A stretch of 17,123 nt of DNA from JAEUIZ01 sp046155605 (lineage in GTDB: Bacteria; Planctomycetota; Phycisphaerae; Phycisphaerales; UBA1924), in NCBI GenBank assembly GCA_046155605.1, contig JBJXFQ010000143.1, forward strand, positions 1-17,123, written 5' to 3'. The notes under the pieces are model-generated. The model ran no database searches, had not been told where the DNA came from, and was given only the letters and a program-made list of their open reading frames with translations. Positions 6,912 through 13,380 of this stretch are shown here, piece by piece (position 1 is the stretch's first letter; each line of letters begins with the position of its first letter). The translations under genes and the position numbers were made by a program.

Positions 6912-7550
6912 CTACCCCCTGATCGCGCCACGGGACACCAACAGCCCCAAGCACGCCGACACGCTCTCCTCCACGCTCATCGTCTCCGGCTTGAGCACCA
7001 ACTCCGGCTTCAGCGGTGCCTCGTACGGATCATCGATCCCCGTAAATCCCTTGAGTTCCCCGGCCCGAGCCTTTTTGTACAGCCCTTTCGGATCCCGCTG
7101 CTCGCACACCTCGATCGGCGTATCCACGAACACCTCGATGAACACCATCGCCCCCGCCTTGTCCTTCTCGTGCAACTCCCGGCACAGGTCCCGGTCCTTG
7201 CGGTACGGACTGATGAAACTCGTGAGCGCCACGCTCCCAGAGTCCGCAAACAACTTCGCCACCTCGCCGATCCGCCGGATGTTCTCCGCCCGGTCTTCGG
7301 CACTGAACCCCAGGTTCTTGTTGAGGCCGAAGCGGATGTTGTCGCCATCGAGCCGGTAGCAATGGATGCCCTGGCTCACGAGGTGCTGCTCGAGCGCGCT
7401 GGCGATCGTGCTCTTCCCGCTGGCCGAGAGACCCGTGAACCACATCGTGCAGCCCTTGGCCTTCAGCGCGCCCCAGCGCTCCTCGCGGGTGAAGTTGCCA
7501 GCGTGCCAGTGGATGTTCGTCGATTTGCTCTGCGATTGGCTCTGTGTCAT
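6912..7550 (-). CDS. cysC: Adenylylsulfate (APS) kinase
   Basis: A 212-aa APS kinase that phosphorylates adenosine 5'-phosphosulfate to PAPS with ATP. The P-loop GLSASGKST is at 40-48, the substrate motif YRLDGDNIRFGLN at 65-77, FISPYRKDR at 112-120 with Ser114 at the position of the phosphoserine of the E. coli enzyme, and the lid region ARAGELKGFTGIDDPYE near the C-terminus; all are complete. Length is normal. The short Ser/Gln-rich head (TQSQSQSKS) before NIHWH is unusual but harmless-looking. The ATG at 7550 is followed by the family's usual N-terminus and has TACGCT seven bases upstream without a Shine-Dalgarno. No ATP sulfurylase or PAPS reductase lies nearby, so the PAPS may serve either assimilation or sulfotransferases. 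Confidence 0.95.
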   Translation of the reverse strand: MTQSQSQSKSTNIHWHAGNFTREERWGALKAKGCTMWFTGLSASGKSTIASALEQHLVSQGIHCYRLDGDNIRFGLNKNLGFSAEDRAENIRRIGEVAKLFADSGSVALTSFISPYRKDRDLCRELHEKDKAGAMVFIEVFVDTPIEVCEQRDPKGLYKKARAGELKGFTGIDDPYEAPLKPELVLKPETMSVEESVSACLGLLVSRGAIRG

Positions 7551-7557
7551 GGTGGCG

Positions 7558-7563
7558 AGCGTA
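7558..7563 (-). promoter_or_regulatory. Putative -10 element (TACGCT) for cysC
   Basis: TACGCT on the minus strand is seven bases before the cysC ATG. This fits a leaderless transcript. No -35 is recognised within the divergent intergenic region. Confidence 0.5.
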
Positions 7564-7672
7564 GCACGGCCAAGTCCGCTCGGGCCAAGCCACGGCCTTC
7601 CCAGATTGCCCCGGCACACCGCCCCAATGACCACTGTGACGGCAACCTAGCCCGCGCCGGCTGCGAACCCTC

Positions 7673-7678
7673 TAGACT
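7673..7678 (+). promoter_or_regulatory. Putative -10 element (TAGACT) for the response regulator operon
   Basis: TAGACT is 26 bases before the ATG at 7705. This would give a leader of about 20 bases that includes the ribosome binding site GAAAGGGA (7692-7699). The same hexamer occurs on the other strand before fpg. Confidence 0.4.
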
Positions 7679-7704
7679 TGCCCGGCCCACCGAAAGGGAT
7701 TTGC

Positions 7705-8136
7705 ATGTCAGGCCTCCTCGATGACGTTCGAGTGCTCATCGTTGACGACGATCGCGACGTCCTCGAATCCATGGACGCGGCGTTCCAGGCCGAGGGCGCG
7801 GCGACCCAACTTGCCACCGACGGCAACGAGGCCGTGCGCATCTGCCACGAAGACCCGCCGGACCTCGTCGTGCTCGACATGATGCTCCCCCGCCGCTCCG
7901 GCTTTCTCGCGCTCGAAAAGATCAAGGGCCGCGAGGACAGCCCGATCGTCATCATGGTGACAGCCAACGAGGGCCGCCGGCACCAGGCGTACGCCGAATC
8001 GCTCGGCGTTGATAAGTATCTCCTGAAACCCGTTCCGCTGAGCCGCCTGATCGCGGTCGCCGCCGAACTGATCGAGAAGCAGGACCGCGAAGACGAAGAG
8101 GCCGACGCCGCCGAAGACAGCAAGGGCAAGAGTTAG
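7705..8136 (+). CDS. Stand-alone response regulator (receiver domain only)
   Basis: A 143-aa CheY-like receiver. The acidic pocket is DDD at 14-16, the phosphoacceptor is Asp58 in LVVLDMMLP, the conserved Thr is T86 in VIMVTANEG and the Lys is K108 in YLLKPV, so all receiver residues are present. There is no output domain; after residue 125 comes a charged tail rich in Glu, Asp and Lys that is probably disordered. No histidine kinase lies in the window. GAAAGGGA supports the ATG at 7705. The next gene starts on the base after its TAG, so the two are probably translationally coupled, which suggests that the small downstream proteins are its working partners. Confidence 0.92.
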   Translation: MSGLLDDVRVLIVDDDRDVLESMDAAFQAEGAATQLATDGNEAVRICHEDPPDLVVLDMMLPRRSGFLALEKIKGREDSPIVIMVTANEGRRHQAYAESLGVDKYLLKPVPLSRLIAVAAELIEKQDREDEEADAAEDSKGKS

Positions 8137-8451
8137 ATGGCTCGCAAGCGTCAACTCGTCCTTTCGCGCTCCTCCCGCGGCGGGCCGCTCGTCCCCATCG
8201 GTTCCCCGCGCGAGGTCTTTGATTCCCTCGCCCGCTTCAACATCGCGCCCGACGGCGGCAAAAGGCCCGCCACCATGGAAGTCCTCTTCGGCCCGGGCAT
8301 GGTGGTCGAGTTCCCGACCGGCCAGGACGCGGTCTCGCAGGCCATGATCACCGTCCAGGAAGAAGAGATGGCCATGCCCGTGCTCCTGCGGATGTGCAAG
8401 AATCTCGGGCTCTCGATGGTCGATCTCGAATCCGGCCGCTCGATCGGCTAA
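8137..8451 (+). CDS. Unknown 104-aa protein coupled to the response regulator
   Basis: I do not recognise a family. The ATG follows the response-regulator stop with no gap. The N-terminus is basic (MARKRQLVLSRSSR); a mixed alpha/beta core follows with TMEVLFGPGMVVEFPTGQD (46-64), then VSQAMITVQEEEMAMPVLL and a final LGLSMVDLESGR. There is one cysteine (in MCKNLG), no signal peptide and no membrane segment. Codon use matches its neighbours, with frequent CTC and C-ending codons, which supports it being a real gene. The central part looks like a small acidic-residue-containing domain that could dock to another protein. Its place between a receiver-only protein and an FmdB-like protein suggests a role in the same signalling or regulatory unit, as inference. 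Confidence 0.75.
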   Translation: MARKRQLVLSRSSRGGPLVPIGSPREVFDSLARFNIAPDGGKRPATMEVLFGPGMVVEFPTGQDAVSQAMITVQEEEMAMPVLLRMCKNLGLSMVDLESGRSIG

Positions 8452-8471
8452 AGCCCCAAGGGTCCGTCTCC

Positions 8472-8765
8472 ATGCCCACCTATGTCTACGAGTTCCTCGG
8501 CCCCAAGGGCAAGCCCACAGGCAGGACCATCGAGATCATCCAATCCATCAAGGCCGCCCCGCTGACGCTCGACCCCGCCACCGGCAAGCCCATCCGCCGC
8601 GCCATCGTTACGCCCACTCTCGGCATGGGGATGTCCAAGGCTAAAAACCGCCTCTCCAACAAGAACCTCGAACGCCTCGGCTTCACCAAGTACGAACGCA
8701 AGGGCAACCACTATCTCGAACGCGTCGCCGGCAAAGAGGGACCAAAGGCCATCGCCGGCGAATAA
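8472..8765 (+). CDS. FmdB-like small protein lacking all zinc-ribbon cysteines
   Basis: A 97-aa protein whose first 45 residues line up with the FmdB-type zinc ribbon: it opens MPTYVYEF, and has IIQSIKAAPLT followed by LDPATGKPIRR, where the family has QSIxxxPLTxCPxCGxxxRR. The four zinc cysteines are replaced (F8 and P11 at the first knuckle, D34 and T37 at the second), and the whole protein has no cysteine, so zinc binding as in FmdB is not expected. The second half (50-97) is basic and ends in a weakly structured tail. The ATG at 8472 has AAGGG (8459-8463) upstream. It follows the 104-aa gene after 20 bases and is probably the last gene of the response-regulator operon. Function is unknown; the family assignment rests on visual alignment. 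Confidence 0.7.
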   Translation: MPTYVYEFLGPKGKPTGRTIEIIQSIKAAPLTLDPATGKPIRRAIVTPTLGMGMSKAKNRLSNKNLERLGFTKYERKGNHYLERVAGKEGPKAIAGE

Positions 8766-9012
8766 GCCCCGTGGGCGACCTGTGCATTGCCCGTCGTTTA
8801 CTGACTGTTGCTGACGACTCAAACGCCTCGTCGAGCCTGCTCGCCGCGAGCAACATCTGGCATCAATCCAAAGCCGACGCTAACCGCCACGCACACGCCA
8901 GTTTGTTCCGATTCTTGCTCGTCGCTCAACTCTCTGGCAGCCGGTCAGTTACACCGCGTTCCTCACGCTCAATCCACAACCGTCAAACACTTCTTCTACG
9001 ACCACGAGATTC
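8766..9012. other. Intergenic region between convergent genes
   Basis: No convincing gene is seen; the open frames crossing it have no ribosome binding site and odd composition. The stretch nearest fpg (about 8940-9030) is less GC-rich than its surroundings. A short perfect hairpin, TGCTCG-CCG-CGAGCA at 8838-8852, lies in the middle and could help end transcription from either side, but no T run follows. Confidence 0.5.
8838..8852. terminator. Possible weak bidirectional hairpin between convergent genes
   Basis: A six-base-pair stem with a three-base loop, located between the 3' ends of the FmdB-like gene and fpg. There is no U tract and the stem is short, so it is only a candidate. Confidence 0.25.
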
Positions 9013-9909
9013 TTACCTTTCAATACAGAAAGGAACCCCCGCTGTCGGCTTACCGCTCCGTGCGTTCCCCCGGGCACGACGCCGAGGCGAAGCGCTCCGC
9101 TGGCACCGCACGCACCACACCGTCGTCCGCTGCGCAATCGTTCCTTGCCGAAGTGTCTCTCCGCAAGTCGCGCACGGTTCTCCGCCCCGGCCATATACCC
9201 TGTGTTCCCGCTGTGCCAGCCCGGGCTCACCCAGACCGTTGCGGTAGTCCCGCAGCGTGCTCCCGCCGCTTCGGATCGCTCCCGCCAGCACAGCACGAAT
9301 CGCCGCAGCCAGCCGCTCCGCACGTTCCCCACGCACCCCGTTCGCTCGCGCTCGTGGCGGAACTTCAGCCAAGAACAGCGACTCGTCGGCATAGATGTTT
9401 CCCACGCCCGCCAGCACCGCCTGATCGAGCAACGCTGCCTTGATCGCTCGCTTCGAGTCCGCGAGCCCCGCTTCCAGTGCCGTGCCGGTAATCGTCAGCG
9501 CATCCGGCCCCAACTCGGCCCAACGCGCCGCCAACGCCGCCTCATCGGGAATCGTCCAGAGACCCCCAAAGCGCCGCGGGTCTTCAAAGACCAGGGTGAG
9601 ATCGCCCAATCGCCATTCCGCGTGCCCATGCAGCGGCCGTTCTCCGCCACGCTGAACAAACAGCCGTCCCGACATGCCCAGATGCACGCACACCGCGCGG
9701 CCGTCGTCCGCGAGAATCGCCAGTTGCTTCCCGTGCCGACGAAGTTCAGCGATCTTTGCCCCTTCGAGAAGCAACGAGCCAGTCGGCTTGCAGCCATCAT
9801 GCGTCGTACAGATGTCGTTTCGATAGAGTCGTGCCGTAGCAACCCGGCGCCCGACCAAGTGCGGGATCAGGCTCAGCCGAACCGACTCGACCTCGGGAAG
9901 TTCGGGCAC
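9013..9909 (-). CDS. mutM: Formamidopyrimidine-DNA glycosylase (Fpg/MutM)
   Basis: A 298-aa bifunctional DNA glycosylase/AP lyase that removes oxidised purines such as 8-oxoguanine. The N-terminus is PELPEVE, with Pro2 as the Schiff-base nucleophile and Glu3 as the acid; since Pro must be residue 2, the start is fixed as the GTG at 9907-9909. Other landmarks are Lys61 in RRHGKQL, LAGVGNIYADE (166-176) with Asn171, SGGSTLRDY (214-222), and the C-terminal zinc finger with C246, C249, C266 and C269 and Arg261. The usual protein ends just after the finger; this one carries about 28 further residues, starting SASPRRRARG, basic and of unknown role. TAGACT lies five bases before the GTG, with no Shine-Dalgarno. 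It converges with the FmdB-like gene and diverges from the OmpH gene. Confidence 0.95.
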   Translation of the reverse strand: MPELPEVESVRLSLIPHLVGRRVATARLYRNDICTTHDGCKPTGSLLLEGAKIAELRRHGKQLAILADDGRAVCVHLGMSGRLFVQRGGERPLHGHAEWRLGDLTLVFEDPRRFGGLWTIPDEAALAARWAELGPDALTITGTALEAGLADSKRAIKAALLDQAVLAGVGNIYADESLFLAEVPPRARANGVRGERAERLAAAIRAVLAGAIRSGGSTLRDYRNGLGEPGLAQREHRVYGRGGEPCATCGETLRQGTIAQRTTVWCVRCQRSASPRRRARGNARSGKPTAGVPFCIER

Positions 9910-9914
9910 GCGGC

Positions 9915-9920
9915 AGTCTA
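9915..9920 (-). promoter_or_regulatory. Putative -10 element (TAGACT) for mutM
   Basis: On the minus strand TAGACT is followed by five bases and the GTG start, whose position is certain from the required Pro2. This makes it the best-anchored example of the leaderless pattern in this window. Confidence 0.55.
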
Positions 9921-9990
9921 GGGACGCCGAGCCGAGTCGCTCGACTCGTCCGCCATCCGTACGGCATTCAGCAGCGCCGACCTACCCGGC

Positions 9991-9996
9991 TATCAT
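9991..9996 (+). promoter_or_regulatory. Possible -10 element (TATCAT) for ompH-lpxD-lpxC
   Basis: TATCAT stands in a G+C-rich intergenic region about 70 bases before the OmpH-like start. A very weak TTCAGC is found 18 bases upstream. The leader would include a G-rich stretch. Low certainty. Confidence 0.3.
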
Positions 9997-10068
9997 CCGA
10001 CTCTCGGGGGGCCGGGGGAACCGCGCCGAGGCGGACCCGTCCCACCAGCCGACGATGGGGATCACACG

Positions 10069-10704
10069 ATGAGCAAGCGACGCTGGATGATGCCCGGGCT
10101 CTTTGCCTGGGCGGCGGTGGTCTTGGTGGTGTTTGTGGGACTGCGGGCCGATGCGGGCAGCCAGAGCGCCGCCGCCGCGCCGACATCGACGGCAGTCGTC
10201 GATATTCAGCGCCTGATCAACGGGCTGACCGAGTTCAAGGACGCCCAGACAAAATTGGCCGGCACCGCCAAGGAAAAGCAGGCAGAGATCAAAGTCATGG
10301 AGGACGAAGCCAAGGCGCTCAAGGCCGATTACGACCTGATCAAGGACAAGACCTCGCAGCCGGCCCGCGACCTCGCCATCAAGATCAACGAGAAGAATCA
10401 GCAGATCGAGAGCCGCGGCAAGATGGCCAGCCAGGACATGGAGATTCGCGCGGGCGAGGCCATGTATGAGATCTATCAGAAGGTACTCGTGGCCGTCCAG
10501 AAACTCTCGACCGAGGAGGGTTGGGAACTGGTCCTCGTTGACGACCGCTCGATCGAGTGGCCCAAGGATCGCGTCAAGACCAACAACCGCATCAATGACT
10601 TTATCACCGCCAAGCGAATTCTCTACGCCGCCGAGCGGATCGACCTGACGCAGCGGACGATGACCCGGATGAACAATGCGTACGCCGCGGGCGGCAAGAA
10701 CTAG
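10069..10704 (+). CDS. OmpH/Skp-family periplasmic chaperone
   Basis: A 211-aa OmpH/Skp-like protein, which in Gram-negative bacteria holds unfolded outer-membrane proteins in the periplasm. It has a basic start (MSKRRWMMP), one hydrophobic segment at about 10-26 acting as signal peptide or anchor, then the family opening STAVVDIQRLINGLTEF. A long Lys/Glu/Ala-rich helical section follows (about 60-130, for example KEKQAEIKVMEDEAKALK), expected to form the coiled-coil tentacles, and the closing VQKLSTEEGWELVLVDD strand is typical. It is somewhat longer than E. coli Skp because of about 45 C-terminal residues. GGGGA before the ATG may serve as ribosome binding site. lpxD follows after 16 bases, matching the common skp-lpxD order. 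Confidence 0.88.
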   Translation: MSKRRWMMPGLFAWAAVVLVVFVGLRADAGSQSAAAAPTSTAVVDIQRLINGLTEFKDAQTKLAGTAKEKQAEIKVMEDEAKALKADYDLIKDKTSQPARDLAIKINEKNQQIESRGKMASQDMEIRAGEAMYEIYQKVLVAVQKLSTEEGWELVLVDDRSIEWPKDRVKTNNRINDFITAKRILYAAERIDLTQRTMTRMNNAYAAGGKN

Positions 10705-10720
10705 CGAGGGAGGCGTCGCC

Positions 10721-11761
10721 ATGCACACGACAGGCTCCATCGCCAAGGCCGTCGGGGGCGAGATCATCGGTGCCGCCGACCTCGTCATCCGCGGGGTCAA
10801 CTCGCTGGACCGCGCCGCGGCGGAAGACCTCGCCTTCATCCGCTCCGCGACCTACGCGCGAGATTGGGCCGCAAGCCGCGCCGGAGCGGCCCTCGTCACG
10901 CGCGGCATCGAAGTTCCCAATCACAATCCCGCGAATCGCGCTCTCATCGTCGTCTCCGACGCGGATGTCGCGCTGAACAAGGTGCTCGAGGCCTTCGCTC
11001 CACCGCCCCTTCTCGCCACCCCGGGCGTGCATCCTTCCGCTGCCGTCGATCCTTCCGCTCGCGTCGGCATGGGCGCGACCATCGGGCCCATGTGCGTTAT
11101 CGAAGCCGGTGCCACGATCGGCGATGGGGCGATCCTCATGGCCCAGGTCTTCGTCGGCGTCGGTGCCTCCGTTGGTGCCAAGACCACCATCCATCCCCAA
11201 GTCTCCATCGGCACCCGCTGCACCATCGGACGCGCGTGCCTCATCCACTCGGGTGTGGTCATCGGGGCCGACGGCTTCGGGTTCATTCCCGCTCCTGACG
11301 GTCGAGGCCTCCAGAAAGTTCCCCACATCGGCCATGTCGAGATCGGCGACCAGGTTGAGATCGGTGCCAACTCCTGCATCGATCGCGGCAAGTTCGGCGC
11401 GACCACCATCGGCAGCGGCACCAAAATCGACAACCTCGTTCAGATCGGGCATAACTGCCAGGTTGGACGCGCCTGCCTCATCTGTGGCCAGACTGGACTT
11501 GCTGGCTCAGCGATCATCGGCGATGGCGTCATACTGGCCGGTCAGTCAGGCGTGGCCGACAACATCACCGTCGGCGCGCACGCGCGGCTGGGTGCCCGCG
11601 CCGGCCTCCTCCGCGATCTCCCCGCCGGCGAGACCTGGCTCGGCTATCCGGCCCATCCCGCGCGCGACTGCCTCCGCAACTGGTCCGCCACCCTCACGCT
11701 CGCCCAGCGCCTCCGCCGACTCGAAGAGGCCAACAAACTCCCTAGCGTGAGCGATGACTGA
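10721..11761 (+). CDS. lpxD: UDP-3-O-(3-hydroxyacyl)glucosamine N-acyltransferase LpxD
   Basis: A 346-aa LpxD, the third step of lipid A synthesis: it moves a 3-hydroxyacyl chain from ACP to the 2-amino group of UDP-3-O-acylglucosamine. The N-terminal uridine-binding domain (about 1-98) leads into a left-handed beta helix of hexapeptide repeats from PGVHPSAAVDPSARVG onward. GADGFGFIP (182-190), ANSCIDRG (216-223) and DNLVQIGHNCQVG (237-249) are all present; His244 corresponds to the catalytic His of the E. coli enzyme. The C-terminal helix (TLTLAQRLRRLEE) is normal. GAGGGAGG (10706-10713) supports the ATG. Its 3' end overlaps lpxC by eight bases, so the two are likely co-translated. Codons mostly end in C, unlike the downstream genes. 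Confidence 0.96.
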   Translation: MHTTGSIAKAVGGEIIGAADLVIRGVNSLDRAAAEDLAFIRSATYARDWAASRAGAALVTRGIEVPNHNPANRALIVVSDADVALNKVLEAFAPPPLLATPGVHPSAAVDPSARVGMGATIGPMCVIEAGATIGDGAILMAQVFVGVGASVGAKTTIHPQVSIGTRCTIGRACLIHSGVVIGADGFGFIPAPDGRGLQKVPHIGHVEIGDQVEIGANSCIDRGKFGATTIGSGTKIDNLVQIGHNCQVGRACLICGQTGLAGSAIIGDGVILAGQSGVADNITVGAHARLGARAGLLRDLPAGETWLGYPAHPARDCLRNWSATLTLAQRLRRLEEANKLPSVSDD

Positions 11762-12626
11762 CATCCGTGCCGAGGTCGCCGGCGTTGGGCTCTTTTCCGG
11801 TCGGCCCGGTGCCGTCCACATCTCGTCCACATCCGACGATCAGGGCATCACAATTCGCTGGCCCGACGGCGTGCGCGCGCCGGCGGATGTTCGCTCTCTC
11901 ACGCCCCCGCCGCCGAACTTGCCCGCACGCAACACCATCCTCGCCGGCACCGGTGGCAGGATGCTCGTCACGACCGAGCATGTGTTGTCGGCGCTGGCGG
12001 GACTAGGAATCTGGCGCGCGACGATCGCCGCGACCGGGCCGGAGGTGCCGATGGACGACGGCTCGGCGAGCGCGTTCGTGCGCGCGCTACGGGCCGCGGG
12101 CATTGGTTCGACGCCGACGACACCGATCCTGCTGCGCGAGCCGATCGTTGTGGAAGATGGCAAGGGCGGCAGGATCGAGGCGTATCCGCGAAAGTCATCC
12201 GGCGCGACGTTCGAGTACCGGCTGGATTATGGTGTTGGCGCGCCGATTCGGGCTCAGGCCGCCGCGTGGGAACCAGGGGGTGCCAGCGAGTTTGGTTACG
12301 GACCGGGGACGAAGGTGTATCGGGACTATGCGATGGAGATCGCGCCGGCACGGACGTTCTGTTTGCAGGCCGAGGCTTTGGCGATGCGTGCGATGGGGCT
12401 GTTCAAGCATGTGACGCCGCGGGAGATGCTGGTTATTGGACCCGACGGCCCGATCGAGAACGAACTTCGGTTTGCGGATGAGCCGGCGCGTCACAAACTG
12501 CTGGACCTGATCGGCGATCTGGTGCTCTGCGGGGGGCCATTGCAGGCGGACGTTGTGGCGACGCGGGCGGGGCACGCGCTGAATCATCGGATGGCGCGGG
12601 CGATCCTTGAATCGGGAGGGGTGTAG
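11754..12626 (+). CDS. lpxC: UDP-3-O-acyl-N-acetylglucosamine deacetylase LpxC
   Basis: A 290-aa LpxC, the zinc amidase that commits UDP-3-O-acyl-GlcNAc to lipid A. Zinc ligands and catalytic residues are found: TTEH at 73-76 (Glu75, His76), HKLLD at 247-251 (His247, Asp251) and GHALN with His274. The MDDGSASAF stretch (100-108) is also diagnostic. The N-terminus is about ten residues shorter than usual, and GVGLHSG is GVGLFSG; an in-frame TGA at 11748-11750 shows that no longer start exists. It overlaps lpxD by eight bases. No FabZ fusion is present, unlike in some Bacteroidetes. Codon use changes inside the gene near codon 72: leucines are mostly CTC before and mostly CTG or TTG after, and alanines change from GCC-rich to GCG-rich. 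Confidence 0.95.
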   Translation: MTDIRAEVAGVGLFSGRPGAVHISSTSDDQGITIRWPDGVRAPADVRSLTPPPPNLPARNTILAGTGGRMLVTTEHVLSALAGLGIWRATIAATGPEVPMDDGSASAFVRALRAAGIGSTPTTPILLREPIVVEDGKGGRIEAYPRKSSGATFEYRLDYGVGAPIRAQAAAWEPGGASEFGYGPGTKVYRDYAMEIAPARTFCLQAEALAMRAMGLFKHVTPREMLVIGPDGPIENELRFADEPARHKLLDLIGDLVLCGGPLQADVVATRAGHALNHRMARAILESGGV

Positions 12627-12710
12627 TATCCGAAGTAACTGATCGTTCGATCGGTGCGTATACGGGGTGTTCGATCGCCCGAGCAAGGCGAAGAGCGCGG
12701 AGGCCGAGTC

Positions 12711-13370
12711 ATGCGTCGCGGGTTCACCCTGATCGAGTTGCTGGTGGTCATCAGTGTGATCGGGATTCTGATCAGCATCACGCTGCCGGCGCTGGGCTCG
12801 GCGCGAGAGACGTCGCGGCGCGTGAAGTGCCTGGCAAACGTGCGGAGCATCGGCAACGGCTTTAGTCTGTATCTGAACGACAGCAAGGGACGGTTTCCGT
12901 ATGTGCGCCCGTTGCACGGGGGTGGGAGCGGCGGAAGCCGACCAGACCCGTCGCTGCTGGACCTGCTGGGGGAGTATCTGGACGCGCCGGTGCCGATGAA
13001 GGGGCCGGATAACTTGTATGTGGTGAGCGATCCGTTCAAGTGTCCGTCGGATATTGCGTCGGCGGATTCGGCGCAGGGGTTTGAGCCGGTGTGGCGGACG
13101 GATGGGACGAGTTACGAGTACTTCGCGGGGGCGTTCATGCTGCTGGCCGAGGTCTTGTTCATGAAGGACCCGGCGTTGGCGGTGACCAAGGCGTATGAGG
13201 CGGATCGTCGCTGGCCGATCCTGTTCGATCAGGCGGACTGGCACAAGTTGCGGAAGAGCGGCCCGCCGCGGAACGCGGTGTTTTTCCCCGACTATCGCGC
13301 TGATTGGGCACCGACGCTGACCCAGAACGATTACGATCGATTCATCGCCGACATGAGGCGGGGCGGGTAA
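12711..13370 (+). CDS. Type II secretion / type IV pseudopilin-like protein
   Basis: A 219-aa prepilin-like protein. It starts MRRGFTLIELLVVISVIG: the prepilin peptidase site is between Gly4 and Phe5 and the conserved Glu is residue 9 (position 5 of the mature chain), followed by the hydrophobic helix to about residue 27. The body has RRVKCLANVRSIGNGFSLYLND, the segment common in the abundant planctomycete pilin-like proteins, which usually precedes a C-terminal H-X9-DG motif; that exact motif is not seen here. GCGGAGG (12697-12703) precedes the ATG. It lies 84 bases after lpxC on the same strand and 10 bases before the next gene. The substrate or filament is unknown; no secretion ATPase is nearby. 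Confidence 0.9.
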   Translation: MRRGFTLIELLVVISVIGILISITLPALGSARETSRRVKCLANVRSIGNGFSLYLNDSKGRFPYVRPLHGGGSGGSRPDPSLLDLLGEYLDAPVPMKGPDNLYVVSDPFKCPSDIASADSAQGFEPVWRTDGTSYEYFAGAFMLLAEVLFMKDPALAVTKAYEADRRWPILFDQADWHKLRKSGPPRNAVFFPDYRADWAPTLTQNDYDRFIADMRRGG

Positions 13371-13380
13371 GAGGGGCATC

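Noticed and set aside
6483..7724. Long plus-strand open frame opposite cysC and the nucleotidase
   Set aside because: Antisense to two clearly identified enzymes and without any recognisable domain.
8771..9012. Open frames crossing the intergenic region before mutM
   Set aside because: No Shine-Dalgarno or -10 near a start, no domain, and they run on antisense through mutM.
12645..12677. Direct repeat GTTCGATCG at 12645-12653 and 12669-12677 upstream of the pseudopilin
   Set aside because: CGATCG words are frequent throughout this DNA, so two 9-base copies 24 bases apart are not convincing as an operator.
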